Positions 8,071 through 17,793 are shown, counted from the stretch's first letter. The stretch is DNA of 64,000 nt from Algoriphagus zhangzhouensis (GCF_900148515.1 NZ_FRXN01000003.1:124001-188000); one strand, 5' to 3'. The notes: generated by a model not told the origin, from the sequence alone. A program made the numbers and translations.

Positions 8071-9315
8071 TTATTTATCTTTCAAAACAGGCTTTAAAAC
8101 CTCTTCTTTCCCGTCAATATCAGAAGGGATAGGAAGCCCCAAAAGTTCACAGAGCAAAGGATAAATATGGATATTCTCAAATGGATCAATTTTAAATCCT
8201 TCTTTAATTCTAGGACCATTCGCATAGAAAATCCCTTGCATTTCTATGTAGTCAGGACTATATCCGTGTACTCCCGAAACTGAAAGTCCGTCCAATCCCA
8301 TCATATTTTTGGCTCGAAATAGGCTTCTTTCATTGACCAAGTTATATCCCATATCAGGAATGATCAGCAAATCGCCCATCAAATCTTTATGCAAGGCCAA
8401 ATCCTTGTAATACTCCCTATCATCAATATCGATCACATGAATATGCTCTCCTCTGGACTCAATCAACGATTTGATAGATTCTTTTTGACTGACATCATTT
8501 AGATGCAAATGCAGCAAAGTACCAGAGTTAACAGCTCTTGCCTCAACTCCTTCCAAGAGTGGTTCGTAATTCAACAAATTCTCAAGGGGAACCTCAGCCA
8601 TCCCATGGTCCGATACCAACACAATATTGACAGGTAAATCCAGACTTTTCACACCCTCAAACAAAGCTCCTAATTCATGATCAAGCCTGTAAAGTGTTTT
8701 TTTCAATTCCTCATCATTATTGGGCCCAAATCGGTGACCGGTATCATCCATATCTGAAAAATACATGGTAATGATCCTTGGTCGCTCATTTTCAGGAAGC
8801 TGAAGCCATTCAAATACTTGAGAAACTCGTGTGAGATTGGGAACTGATCCATCGTAATCAAAATAATAGGTAGGCCTAATCCCTTGAACATCCGCCTCAC
8901 TTCCCACAAAGAAATAACTTGCGGAAATCATTTCATTTTGTTCAGCTAAAACCCAGATTGGCGTACCTCCATACCAAGTTCCATCTGTAACTATATCACG
9001 ATTGGAAATTGAGTACTGAAGATCTTTTTTGGGATTATAAAAATTGTTGTCAACTATTCCATGATGCTCAGGCTTCACTCCTGTTGCAATGGTGTAATGG
9101 TTTGGAAAGGTCTTGCTTGGAAAAGAAGGAATCAAACCTTCTGCAGCCGTTCCTTTTTCTATAAATCTAGAAATATTGGGAGGTTGAAAGCGCTCCACAT
9201 AATCATAGCGAAACCCATCCAATGAAATCAAAATCACATATTGCTCTTCTTCTTGAGCAATGGATTGGGGAATCAACCCAATAAAAACCAGGAGAAAAGC
9301 TAATAGTAGACGCAT
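8071..9315 (-). CDS. Secreted ectonucleotide pyrophosphatase/phosphodiesterase
   Basis: 414 residues with a clear signal peptide (MRLLLAFLLVFIGLIPQSIAQ). The alkaline-phosphatase superfamily metal set of NPP enzymes is complete: ISLDGFRYDY (Asp), the nucleophile Thr in FPSKTFPNHYTIATG, FSDMDDTGHRFGP, VSDHGMAEV and GVHGYSP. NPPs cleave phosphodiester or pyrophosphate bonds of nucleotides and related molecules outside the cytoplasm, which would release phosphate and nucleosides. The globin gene follows within 4 bases. A short hairpin of the upstream acetyltransferase gene lies in the 114-base gap before the start. Confidence 0.93.
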   Translation of the reverse strand: MRLLLAFLLVFIGLIPQSIAQEEEQYVILISLDGFRYDYVERFQPPNISRFIEKGTAAEGLIPSFPSKTFPNHYTIATGVKPEHHGIVDNNFYNPKKDLQYSISNRDIVTDGTWYGGTPIWVLAEQNEMISASYFFVGSEADVQGIRPTYYFDYDGSVPNLTRVSQVFEWLQLPENERPRIITMYFSDMDDTGHRFGPNNDEELKKTLYRLDHELGALFEGVKSLDLPVNIVLVSDHGMAEVPLENLLNYEPLLEGVEARAVNSGTLLHLHLNDVSQKESIKSLIESRGEHIHVIDIDDREYYKDLALHKDLMGDLLIIPDMGYNLVNERSLFRAKNMMGLDGLSVSGVHGYSPDYIEMQGIFYANGPRIKEGFKIDPFENIHIYPLLCELLGLPIPSDIDGKEEVLKPVLKDK

Positions 9316-9400
9316 GTTAATTATGGTTATTTATCTTTCATTTTCAATGCACAAATCTGCAATGAAAATATTTTTTCAATCCCAATTTCGAATAATAAAA

Positions 9401-9415
9401 TCGCATCTTATGCGA
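9401..9415 (-). terminator. Weak hairpin after the acetyltransferase gene
   Basis: TCGCAT and ATGCGA with a 3-base loop form a 6-bp stem 15 bases after the acetyltransferase stop. On the - strand it is followed by TTTTATTATT. It is short, so it is a weak terminator at best. Confidence 0.45.
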
Positions 9416-9429
9416 ATTAATACAATTTG

Positions 9430-9954
9430 TTAAAATTCAATTTTCATTAAATAGTCAGTCTGTACCTCATCACCAAAAGGAAAAGGATGAGAACCGAAGA
9501 TTTTAAGACCATTTTTTTCATAGAAACGGATAGCCCGTGCATTCTTCTCCCAAACTCCCAACCAGAGGTATTTCTTACCTTTTTCCTTGGCTTGAGAAAT
9601 TGCCAAATCCAAAAGTGTTTTACCAAGACCCATGCCCAAATAATCTTCCAAAACATACAGTCGGGCAACTTCTAAGCTTTCAGGATCATGAATATCTGTC
9701 TGTGATGGAACTTCATTTATTTTAGTGTACCCGATTATTTTCCCATCCAAAATTGCCGCAAAAAACTGTGAACCATCAGACTCAAACTCCTTTTGAAACT
9801 GTTTCTCAGTAAATGCATCATTCATATAAAAAGACACATTCTCTGGTTTATTCCCTTCAGTAAAAGCCTGTAAAAAAGCTTTTTGAGCCATCTTCACTAA
9901 AGCAGGAATTTCTCCTACTTTCACCTTTCTTATTTCTACTGATTCAATTTGCAC
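9430..9954 (-). CDS. GNAT-family N-acetyltransferase
   Basis: 174 residues with the GNAT acetyl-CoA fold. The signature region is ARLYVLEDYLGMGLGKTLLD, where the Q/GxxG/A pyrophosphate loop reads GMGLGK. It is followed by LWLGVWEKNARAIRFYEKNGL, the typical motif B. The substrate is unknown; relatives include ribosomal-protein and small-amine acetyltransferases. The start is a GTG that overlaps the end of the upstream gene by 11 bases, which implies translational coupling. No better ATG is available without losing the first beta strand. Confidence 0.88.
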   Translation of the reverse strand: MQIESVEIRKVKVGEIPALVKMAQKAFLQAFTEGNKPENVSFYMNDAFTEKQFQKEFESDGSQFFAAILDGKIIGYTKINEVPSQTDIHDPESLEVARLYVLEDYLGMGLGKTLLDLAISQAKEKGKKYLWLGVWEKNARAIRFYEKNGLKIFGSHPFPFGDEVQTDYLMKIEF

Positions 9955-10555
9955 GGTTTAGTTTTTTTAAAGCTACTTGAACTTGACTTAAAGGATACCC
10001 TCCCAAAATCGCTCGATATTCTCCACTCGGATGGATGATTACGAAACTGCCGCATGGATATGGATATTTGAAAAACTGATCTTGAAAAATATGTTCCGGA
10101 TCTGAAATCCAAGTTACTTCTTCTCCATACTTTTCCAAACCATGGGGATTCCCATACATATATACTGGAGGAGCAGCATCTCCTTTTTCAGCCCATTTGG
10201 ACAAGGTTTTATGTTCCTTTGAAAAGGAATCCGAATTATCACCTGCACCGGAAGAATTACATTCATCTTTTCCAGGATAGAATATCACGATCAAAGATCT
10301 CCCACTTTCCAAAGCTTTAAGGTTTCCTGTTTTTGCAAAAAATGGAAGAGGATCTACCTTTCCAAAAGGCATTCTATGAACCAATATTTTACCATGTTCT
10401 CCATCTGGAATTCCAAAAAATGGACCTTCTAATATCTGTTGTTCAAAATACACTTTGCTCACATCTCTACCCATCTCATCCTTATAACCAGTTTGGGCAA
10501 AAGCAGTCTGGATTGAAGAAAAAACTAGAATGAATAGAATGTAAAATTGCTTCAT
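9944..10555 (-). CDS. Secreted protein of unknown function, possible degenerate thioredoxin fold
   Basis: 203 residues beginning with a signal peptide (MKQFYILFILVFSSIQTAFAQ). I do not recognise a named family. The pattern RSLIVIFYPGKDEC (~residue 95), then GSFVIIHPSGEYRAILGGYP near the C-terminus, resembles a thioredoxin-like beta-alpha-beta core. The site normally holding CxxC reads ECNSSG, so classical disulfide chemistry is unlikely. It is followed, with an 11-base overlap, by the acetyltransferase. The fold is an inference from hydrophobic pattern; structure prediction would decide. Confidence 0.65.
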   Translation of the reverse strand: MKQFYILFILVFSSIQTAFAQTGYKDEMGRDVSKVYFEQQILEGPFFGIPDGEHGKILVHRMPFGKVDPLPFFAKTGNLKALESGRSLIVIFYPGKDECNSSGAGDNSDSFSKEHKTLSKWAEKGDAAPPVYMYGNPHGLEKYGEEVTWISDPEHIFQDQFFKYPYPCGSFVIIHPSGEYRAILGGYPLSQVQVALKKLNRAN

Positions 10556-10576
10556 GAATGAATTTTAATTTTCAAA

Positions 10577-11563
10577 TTAAATGTCTATCCCGTTAAATTT
10601 CATCCATTGGTCCACAGTATGGATCCAAAATTTCAAAAATTCTTCACTCAGGAAAAGATTCGCAAAATCATTATATCTCTGCACATGAATTCCAGTGTAA
10701 TAAAGCCAAATCGCCAATCCTCCAAAGGGCATCATTTTCATCTCCTCTTCTGAAAAAGGCAAAACTTTTCGGTAGCCTTTCAGAAACGCTTCCTGTTTTT
10801 GAATGTATTTCTCTTTGTCAGGCTCATTTTTAAACAAAGTCATTAATGCATATCCCACATCTAAAAACAAATAGCCTTTACCCACATTGTCAAAATCGAA
10901 CAAATGGATCTCTCCATTTTCCGAAACTTTGAAATTCTCATACCAAACATCTAAATGGATGACTCCTTGTTGTAGCTTTTCAATTGGTTGACCTTCCAAT
11001 ACAGACTTCATTTCCTCATAGGCTCTTTTGAAATAGTCTAGTTCTTGAAAATCATTGGAAAAATGACTCAAAGTTTGACTCCAAGCCCAGTGGATCAAAG
11101 AGTCAGGATTGTACTCTTTCCTTTGGATAGAAAAATCTATTCCTGCTGAATGTATTTTAGCCAATAATCCCCCTAATTCTTCACATAAGCCCACATCCGG
11201 GTTACGAACTATTTTCCCATTGGCATAGGAAAATAAGACTCCAAAACGCATTCCTTCAAAGGCTGGAATTTGGATCAAATACTCTTGACGCGAATTTTGA
11301 ACTGGAATTGAAACTGAAATCCCTTGAGCATCCAAGTATTTCAAAAACCTTAATTCTTCCTCAATTTCCTTCTGAGTTTTCCAGTCAAAGCAATACAGTC
11401 TGAATACAAACTTTTGTTCTCCAGATTCAATCAAATAGGTATGATTGACCCCTGTTTTTAAAACCTTGCAAGAAATCGGACTTAGAAAATTGTATTCTTT
11501 CCCCACCAATTGGGCTAAAAAGTCAGGAGAAATAACTGTGCTGATGGCAGGTGCGAAATTCAT
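10577..11563 (-). CDS. Aminoglycoside-phosphotransferase-like (APH) kinase
   Basis: About 328 residues from the ATG at 11563; a TTG three codons earlier is the alternative. It has the choline/APH kinase fold: FVFRLYCF with the nucleotide-binding region near residue 55, the catalytic loop GVIHLDVWYENF with the Brenner motif HxDxxxxN, and the metal-binding LFDFDNVGKGY. The closest named groups are SrkA/YihE and homoserine-kinase-II-like proteins, which phosphorylate small molecules or proteins. The substrate cannot be read from sequence. The gene lies alone between the secreted protein and the YdeI-type gene. Confidence 0.85.
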   Translation of the reverse strand: MNFAPAISTVISPDFLAQLVGKEYNFLSPISCKVLKTGVNHTYLIESGEQKFVFRLYCFDWKTQKEIEEELRFLKYLDAQGISVSIPVQNSRQEYLIQIPAFEGMRFGVLFSYANGKIVRNPDVGLCEELGGLLAKIHSAGIDFSIQRKEYNPDSLIHWAWSQTLSHFSNDFQELDYFKRAYEEMKSVLEGQPIEKLQQGVIHLDVWYENFKVSENGEIHLFDFDNVGKGYLFLDVGYALMTLFKNEPDKEKYIQKQEAFLKGYRKVLPFSEEEMKMMPFGGLAIWLYYTGIHVQRYNDFANLFLSEEFLKFWIHTVDQWMKFNGIDI

Positions 11564-11585
11564 AACCGGCAATTAAATGATTTTT

Positions 11586-12170
11586 TCAATCATTTAAGCC
11601 TTTCCCCTCCAGGATTGCAGGAGTATATTTTTCGATTCTTGAGACCCTTGTTTTGGATTGCTTGGCCTGCGAAAAGTATAATAAATACGCCCTTTGCCTG
11701 CCTGGAGTCAAAGATTCAAAAGCACTTTTTAAATTTGAATCTGTCTCCAAAATCTCCTTGAATTCATCTACCATTTCAAATTCCGCTGTCTTTTTCAATT
11801 CAACCTGAAGCCCAGCCTTTTCGACTTCGATCGCCTGAAAAACATATTCCTTGATCTGTTTTTGATGACTTTCTATTTCTTCAAAATTTGAAAACCTGAT
11901 CTGTCTAGCCGCCTGAACATTCTTGGTTTGCTGAATCAACATCCCATGAGAATCCTGAAGTAAAGCTCCTTTATGAAATAGCAATGCACAATACTCTTTG
12001 AAACCATGAATCAAGACCACATTTGCACCTTTCAAAGTATAGCAAGGATGTCCCCATTTCAATTCTTCAACTAATCCAGTCTCCAAAACTAGTTTTCTCA
12101 ATAACTGGTAACAATCCTTCCATTTGGAAGCTTTATCAAAGAAAAAATCCACTTTTTGATTCTGGTTCAT
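11586..12170 (-). CDS. YdeI/OmdA-type (DUF1801) protein
   Basis: 194 residues. The N-terminal half matches DUF1801 (VEELKWGHPCYTLKGANVVLI and CALLFHKGALL). The C-terminal half is the bacteriocin-protection-like YdeI/OmdA domain (SLTPGRQRAYLLYFSQAKQS and SRIEKYTPAILEGKGLND). In other bacteria, members have been linked to antimicrobial-peptide or osmotic stress resistance, but the molecular role is unclear. No signal peptide is visible, so it is probably cytoplasmic. It is a single gene 22 bases upstream of the APH-like kinase and could be co-transcribed with it. Confidence 0.88.
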   Translation of the reverse strand: MNQNQKVDFFFDKASKWKDCYQLLRKLVLETGLVEELKWGHPCYTLKGANVVLIHGFKEYCALLFHKGALLQDSHGMLIQQTKNVQAARQIRFSNFEEIESHQKQIKEYVFQAIEVEKAGLQVELKKTAEFEMVDEFKEILETDSNLKSAFESLTPGRQRAYLLYFSQAKQSKTRVSRIEKYTPAILEGKGLND

Positions 12171-12240
12171 TGCTATAAAAATTTATTTCGAAAGCTAAAT
12201 AATCATTTTTTTAAGGATTGACCATGATAATCGAGAAACA

Positions 12241-12266
12241 AAAAAACCCGGACAAAATCCGGGTTT
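12241..12266 (-). terminator. Terminator of the metal-efflux operon
   Basis: AAACCCGGA (12244-12252) and TCCGGGTTT (12258-12266) form a perfect 9-bp stem with a 5-base loop, 4 bases after the adaptor stop. On the - strand the stem runs straight into T residues (the A run at 12241-12246). This is a strong intrinsic terminator. Confidence 0.88.
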
Positions 12267-12270
12267 CAAA

Positions 12271-13413
12271 TTAGATTAGGTTAAATATCCCCTTGGTCAG
12301 GATCTTTGCATTTGGTGCGATATCGGATTTAGGAACAACTTGTACAACACCGTTCTGGGTTTCTCCCAAATCGACTTCAACCTTTTTCAATTGATAGGTA
12401 TCTCCCTCTTGGGATTGTTGAACCATGATAAAGTATTTCCCATCTTCTTCTCCAACTGCCGTTTCTGGAAGAGCCAATCCCTCTTGAGGATCTAATTGAA
12501 CTCTGGCCTCTAGATACATTCCCGGAACCAAGCTTCTCTCTTCCTCATCATTAACCATATCGGCATGGACATTCAATTGTCTTTCATTGTTGATTGCCTG
12601 ACCAATCACATGTATTTCTGCATCCATTACTTTTCCTGGTTGATCTGGCAAAAAGACTTTCACGTGCTGACCAAGTCTTAATTTGCCTGCATCTTTTTCA
12701 AAGACAATCAATTCCACATGAAGATGGTCCTTATTTAGCAAAGTCATTGCCTTGCCGGAAGCTGCCAAAAACGAGCCTGGAACTGCAAAAACTTCTTCCA
12801 CAAAGCCATTGATCGGAGAAATCACAGGGATCTTAGATTTGATAGTTTGTGCAGTTAATGTCCCAGCATCAATTTGGATCATTTTCAATTGTTGCTTCAA
12901 AGCTTCAGATCTCGCCAATGTTCCTTGATATTCTGAATTGGCTTTTAAGTAATTTTTCTCTGCTGAAATCTGCTCCGCAAAAAGTGTCTTTTGACGGTCA
13001 TTTTCAGCCTTTAGATAGGCCAATTGACTTGCGGCCTCTAAATAATCTTGTTGAAGCTTAACAAACTCAGGGCTTTCCAGGTAGAACAAAACCTGCCCTC
13101 TCCTTACTGATTGTCCTTCAATCAAACTTAGACCAGAAACATAGCCTCCGTAAAAAGGTGTGATTTCCTGCATTCCTTCCACAGGAACTTTCACCATACC
13201 CTGCAAAGCCAATTCTTCGGAAAAATCATTGGTCTCCAAACTTCCCCAAGTCATTTTCATAGTTTCAAATTGCTTTTGGGAAAGAGCAACCAAACCAGAA
13301 TCGGAAGTCCTTTCAGTTACCTGAATAGCCTCGTCTTGTTCTGGATTAGACCCACATCCTGAAAGGATAAGAGACAAAGCAAAGCCGGAAATAAATAAAT
13401 GTCGGATATTCAT
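12271..13413 (-). CDS. Efflux RND periplasmic adaptor lipoprotein (CusB/CzcB type)
   Basis: 380 residues. An SPII signal (FALSLILSGC) makes it a lipoprotein anchored in a membrane facing the periplasm. The middle is the typical adaptor layout: a barrel-sandwich/lipoyl half (GYVSGLSLIEGQSVRRGQVLF), an alpha-helical hairpin (FVKLQQDYLEAASQLAYLKAE), the second lipoyl half (SPINGFVEEVFAVPGSFL) and a beta-barrel (LHVELIVFEKDAGKLRLGQ). It links the inner-membrane pump to the outer-membrane channel. Its start overlaps the stop of the RND gene by one base (TAATG), so translation is coupled. Confidence 0.93.
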   Translation of the reverse strand: MNIRHLFISGFALSLILSGCGSNPEQDEAIQVTERTSDSGLVALSQKQFETMKMTWGSLETNDFSEELALQGMVKVPVEGMQEITPFYGGYVSGLSLIEGQSVRRGQVLFYLESPEFVKLQQDYLEAASQLAYLKAENDRQKTLFAEQISAEKNYLKANSEYQGTLARSEALKQQLKMIQIDAGTLTAQTIKSKIPVISPINGFVEEVFAVPGSFLAASGKAMTLLNKDHLHVELIVFEKDAGKLRLGQHVKVFLPDQPGKVMDAEIHVIGQAINNERQLNVHADMVNDEEERSLVPGMYLEARVQLDPQEGLALPETAVGEEDGKYFIMVQQSQEGDTYQLKKVEVDLGETQNGVVQVVPKSDIAPNAKILTKGIFNLI

Positions 13414-16400
13414 TAGAATGTCAAATAAGTTAGCTCAAGAATAGATTGCTGGTAGTCCAGCTTACTTTGTAAATATTGTAATCGGATGTTTCTGGCATTT
13501 TCCAGCAATTGAACGAATTGCAGAAAATCAATTTCTCCGTTTTTGAAAGATTGATTGGCTTGATTTTGAAGTTGGTTAGAAAGTGTTTCCCCTTCTGTTT
13601 CGAAATAGTCAATCACTCTTTTACTCTGCTCTAGAGATTTTATCAAAGCCTCCCTCTGCGTATCTAGTTTTAAGGAATAAGAAGCCGCCTCCAAGGCTAC
13701 CTGCTCTTCATAAAACTTTCCTGCTTTCACTTTAGCCTTTTGGGAACCAAAGAACAATGGAATACCTAATCCCGCCTGAAAACCAGGATATACTTCGGCT
13801 CCCGGTTCTGGGTTGGTTCCACGAAATACATCAATACTAATATCTGGAAGCATGGCCCTTTTTTCGGCTTTGACCTGATAGGAGGCCTCTTCCATACCTG
13901 CAGCATACCACTGCAATGCAGGATGATTATCAAATTCTTCAGGAATCGTCAAATCAGGAAAATCGTCAGCCAAAACTAATTCCTCATCCAAATTCAGCAA
14001 CTTTTGAAGTTGCGTTTTGGCAATTTCGAGGTTTTGACTTGCCTCATTTCTTTTCAAGACTATCTCCTTTTGCTTGGAATCAGCTGTCAATTTTTCCAAT
14101 AGATTGCTTTCTCCTAGTTCAAATTTTCGATTGGCGGCTCGTGCAAACTCCCCATAAAGGCTATCTAGAAATGCATAGTTCTTCTCTGATTCTTTCCAAA
14201 AAACGACCTCCACATAGCGTTGACTCACTTCTTTTTCTACTCCCATTTGGGCTAGTTCTACTTGTGCCAAAGCTTTCTCAGATCTTGCTTGATACAAGTT
14301 TTTCTGAGCTCCATAAAGGGTTGGGAAATCAAACCTCTGATGGATTCCCCATTTACGGTTGTAGAAGCCATTTTCAGCAATATCATTTTGATCCTCGGCA
14401 TAGTAAACCGTGGTCTTATCTATTTCCCACCCGGATTTGGAAAACGCATTTGCACTTTCCGAAGCCATTCGAGCCGCTTGCAAATCTAGATTTTGACTTC
14501 TTGCGATACTAAGCGCCGAATCCAGGCTGACAGAAACTTTTTCCTGAGCAAAAACCTCATTTCCACCAAGAAAAGTCAAAAACACCAAGATAAGCCCAAG
14601 CTTAGAAGCCGTTCCCCCAACTGATTTTTTAGAATTAAATGTCATATATAAAACAGGTAAAACTACCAAGGTCAGAATTGTTGCTGAGATCAAACCTCCA
14701 ATTACAACGGTAGCCAAAGGTCGCTGAACTTCCGCCCCTGCGGAACCAGAGACCGCCATTGGTAAAAAGCCCAAAGCAGCTGCTGAAGCAGTCAATAATA
14801 CAGGTCTGAGTCTTTCTTTTGCCCCTGTTATCACTAAGTCCTTCAAGGAATCAAATCGATCTTCCATAGATTTGAAATGCTCAATCAATACAATACCATT
14901 CAATACCGCAATCCCGAAAAGTGCAATAAAACCAACACCTGCCGAAATACTAAATGGCAGATCTCGTAACCAAAGCAGCAGCACTCCACCAATCGCTGAA
15001 AGCGGGATCGCAGAATAGATCATCATTGCGTCTCTCGCTGAAGAGAAAGCAAAATACAGGAGGATAAAAATCAACACCAATGCGATTGGAACTGCAATCA
15101 TCAACCTTGCTCTCGCTTGTTGAAGGTTTTCAAATTGACCTCCATAATCTACTCTATACCCTTCCGGAATATCAATCTGGGTTCTGACGATCTCTTGAAT
15201 ATCATCCACCACAGACTGCAAATCTCTATTTCTCACATTAACTCCGATCACGACTCTTCTCTGTGTATTGTCTCGAGAGATTTTCGCAGGCCCTTTGGTA
15301 TAGGTCACTTTTGCCAATTCAGAAAGTGGAACAAAACCTCCATTTGGCAACTCAATAGATGCATTTTCCAAATGGACGATGTCTTTTCTAAAAGGCTCCT
15401 CAAATCGAACCACCAATTCAAATTGCTTCTCTCCTTCGAAAACAGTCCCTGCTGACATTCCGGCAAAGCCCATCGTTACCACCTCGTTTAAATCAGAGAT
15501 ATTCAAACCATACTTGGCGATTTTCACTCGGTCATATTCAATCTTCATTTGAGGAAGACCGTCTACTTTTTCAAGAATAATATCGGCCGCCCCATCTACA
15601 CCTTGGATTGCAGCTTCAATTTCTTCTGCAGTTGACAAAAGCACGTCCAAATCTTCACCAAAAACTTTGATCGCCAAATCAGCCCGAACCCCTGTAATCA
15701 ATTCATTGAATCTCATTTCGATTGGCTGAGTAAACTCGAAATCCAATCCGGGAATGGCTTGCAGCGCCTCTTTAAACTTATCTGCCAACTCATCTTTGGT
15801 TTCCACAGTAGTCCATTCCGAAGGTGGATGAAGAGTCACAATTACATCACTTTCCTCCATAGACATTGGATCAGTTGGTATTTCAGCGGCTCCAATTCTG
15901 GTAACTACCTGATTTACCTCTGGAAATTCCATTAGGATTTTTTCCATCTCAGTAATCACCTCCACAGTTTTTGTTAGGGTAGTTCCCGTCTTTAAAACTG
16001 GCTGGATTACAAAATCTCCCTCATCCAAAGTCGGCACAAATTCAGATCCCATAGAGCTAAAAAGCAATACAGCACCAATCAACATTGCTCCTGCGAAAGA
16101 CAAGACAATTTTCCCATGATCAATTGCCCAACGAATTGTAGGATCATAAACCTTGTTAAGGGCTTTGATAATTCTCACGGAGATATTTTTCGGTCCCTGA
16201 TGCGCTGATTTCAAAAATAGAGCAGAAGCTACCGGCACATAAGTCAATCCCAAGATCATCGCTCCGATCAAGGCAAAGCTGAATACTTCGGCCATTGGAC
16301 GGAACATCTTTCCTTCTACCCCTGAAAGGGATAAAATCGGAATAAAAACAATGATGATAATGATCTGCCCAAAAATCGCTGAGTGCATCATTTTCGAAGA

Positions 16401-17735
16401 TCCTTCAAAAGAAATTTCATCTTTTTTCTTCCTCTTTTCATCCGGGTTCATTACTGCTAGAACTCCTGATGATTGCGTAAACTTAAAGGCAATGTATTCT
16501 ACAATAATTACGGCTCCATCGATGATAATCCCAAAATCTATAGCTCCCAAACTCATCAAATTGGCATCTACTCCAAAGATGTACATCAGGGAAAGTGCAA
16601 ACAGTAAACTCAACGGAATCACAGATGCCACAACCAAACCTGATCTAAAATTCCCCAAAAGAAGTACCACTACAAAAACCACAATCAAACACCCTTCAAT
16701 CAGGTTTTTTGCAATAGTGTTGGTCGTTCTTCCAACCAGGTCAGAACGATCAAGAAATCCATTGATATAAACACCTTCAGGAAGGGTTGACTCCATTTCT
16801 GCAATTCGTTCTTTGACCAAATCTATGGTACGTTTGGAATCAGCTCCTTTGAGCATCATAATCTGCCCTAAAACTTTTTCCCCTTCTCCATTTGCTGTAA
16901 TCGCACCAAATCGATTTGCACTACCAAACTGGACAGTTGCTAAATCCCGGATATAAATCGGAGATCCATTTCTCTGCTCCACAACGATATTTCCAATATC
17001 CTCTAAAGATTCAACCAGCCCTTCTCCTCGGATAAAGAAACTTTCATTGGTCTTTTCAATATAACTACCTCCTGCGATGGAATTATTTTGCTCTAAAGCC
17101 GTGAATATCTGATGCAAACTGATATTCATTCCTCTCAATCGTTCTGGGTTGACAGAAACCTCATACTGCTTTAAAAAGCCTCCCCAAGTATTTACCTCAA
17201 TTACGCCTGGTATCCCCGCTAATTGTCGTCTGACTACCCAATCTTGAATCGTTCTCAGGTCAGTAATGCTGTACTCATCTTCATAGCCTGGCTTGACATC
17301 GATCACATATTGGTATATCTCTCCCAGACCTGTCGAGATAGGCCCCATAAATGGTTTCCCAAATCCTGCAGGAATACTTTCCTCAGCGATCTTTAATCTC
17401 TCTGCGATCAATTGTCTAGGCAAATAGGTCCCTAAGTCATCATCGAAAACGATTGTCACTACAGACAATCCAAATTTTGAAATAGAGCGAATTTCCTTTA
17501 CCCCAGGAAGGTTGGCCATTTCTAGCTCTACTGGATATGTCAAGTACTTTTCTACATCCTCTGTAGCCAAATTTCGGGAAGTGGTGATCACCTGCACCTG
17601 ATTGTTGGTCACATCAGGAACAGCTCCAATTGGAATGTTGCTCAAGGCATAAATTCCAAAGCCAATCCAGAATAAAATAAAAATTCCAACAATGAGTTTA
17701 TTGGAAATACTCCATCTAATAATTGAATCTAACAT
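13413..17735 (-). CDS. CusA/CzcA-type heavy-metal RND pump fused to a TolC-like outer-membrane factor
   Basis: 1440 residues; a plain CusA/CzcA is about 1040. Residues ~1-1035 are an HME-RND proton antiporter. The intramembrane charged set D400-x5-D406-x6-E413 (DFGIIIDGAVIIVE) is the CzcA-type pattern, pointing to divalent cations such as Zn, Co or Cd rather than Cu/Ag. Residues ~1070-1440 are a TolC-like outer-membrane factor with two coiled-coil repeats. At the junction there is a complete signal peptide (KLGLILVFLTFLGG then EVFAQ), with likely cleavage between Ala1063 and Gln1064. Such fusions occur in Bacteroidota; I infer that signal peptidase I releases the channel part. Upstream lie the two-component genes and a regulator-like repeat. 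Confidence 0.93.
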   Translation of the reverse strand: MLDSIIRWSISNKLIVGIFILFWIGFGIYALSNIPIGAVPDVTNNQVQVITTSRNLATEDVEKYLTYPVELEMANLPGVKEIRSISKFGLSVVTIVFDDDLGTYLPRQLIAERLKIAEESIPAGFGKPFMGPISTGLGEIYQYVIDVKPGYEDEYSITDLRTIQDWVVRRQLAGIPGVIEVNTWGGFLKQYEVSVNPERLRGMNISLHQIFTALEQNNSIAGGSYIEKTNESFFIRGEGLVESLEDIGNIVVEQRNGSPIYIRDLATVQFGSANRFGAITANGEGEKVLGQIMMLKGADSKRTIDLVKERIAEMESTLPEGVYINGFLDRSDLVGRTTNTIAKNLIEGCLIVVFVVVLLLGNFRSGLVVASVIPLSLLFALSLMYIFGVDANLMSLGAIDFGIIIDGAVIIVEYIAFKFTQSSGVLAVMNPDEKRKKKDEISFEGSSKMMHSAIFGQIIIIIVFIPILSLSGVEGKMFRPMAEVFSFALIGAMILGLTYVPVASALFLKSAHQGPKNISVRIIKALNKVYDPTIRWAIDHGKIVLSFAGAMLIGAVLLFSSMGSEFVPTLDEGDFVIQPVLKTGTTLTKTVEVITEMEKILMEFPEVNQVVTRIGAAEIPTDPMSMEESDVIVTLHPPSEWTTVETKDELADKFKEALQAIPGLDFEFTQPIEMRFNELITGVRADLAIKVFGEDLDVLLSTAEEIEAAIQGVDGAADIILEKVDGLPQMKIEYDRVKIAKYGLNISDLNEVVTMGFAGMSAGTVFEGEKQFELVVRFEEPFRKDIVHLENASIELPNGGFVPLSELAKVTYTKGPAKISRDNTQRRVVIGVNVRNRDLQSVVDDIQEIVRTQIDIPEGYRVDYGGQFENLQQARARLMIAVPIALVLIFILLYFAFSSARDAMMIYSAIPLSAIGGVLLLWLRDLPFSISAGVGFIALFGIAVLNGIVLIEHFKSMEDRFDSLKDLVITGAKERLRPVLLTASAAALGFLPMAVSGSAGAEVQRPLATVVIGGLISATILTLVVLPVLYMTFNSKKSVGGTASKLGLILVFLTFLGGNEVFAQEKVSVSLDSALSIARSQNLDLQAARMASESANAFSKSGWEIDKTTVYYAEDQNDIAENGFYNRKWGIHQRFDFPTLYGAQKNLYQARSEKALAQVELAQMGVEKEVSQRYVEVVFWKESEKNYAFLDSLYGEFARAANRKFELGESNLLEKLTADSKQKEIVLKRNEASQNLEIAKTQLQKLLNLDEELVLADDFPDLTIPEEFDNHPALQWYAAGMEEASYQVKAEKRAMLPDISIDVFRGTNPEPGAEVYPGFQAGLGIPLFFGSQKAKVKAGKFYEEQVALEAASYSLKLDTQREALIKSLEQSKRVIDYFETEGETLSNQLQNQANQSFKNGEIDFLQFVQLLENARNIRLQYLQSKLDYQQSILELTYLTF

Positions 17736-17793
17736 CGGTATAAAATTGTACCGTAAAGATCACAACAGGGAGTTAGGATACCTTTAGAATTGA

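Noticed and set aside
13916..14512. 198-residue frame antisense to the TolC part of the fusion
   Set aside because: It mirrors coiled-coil coding sequence and shows no protein family pattern.
16351..16770. 139-residue frame antisense to the RND pump gene
   Set aside because: It is the mirror of strongly conserved RND sequence and has no motif of its own.
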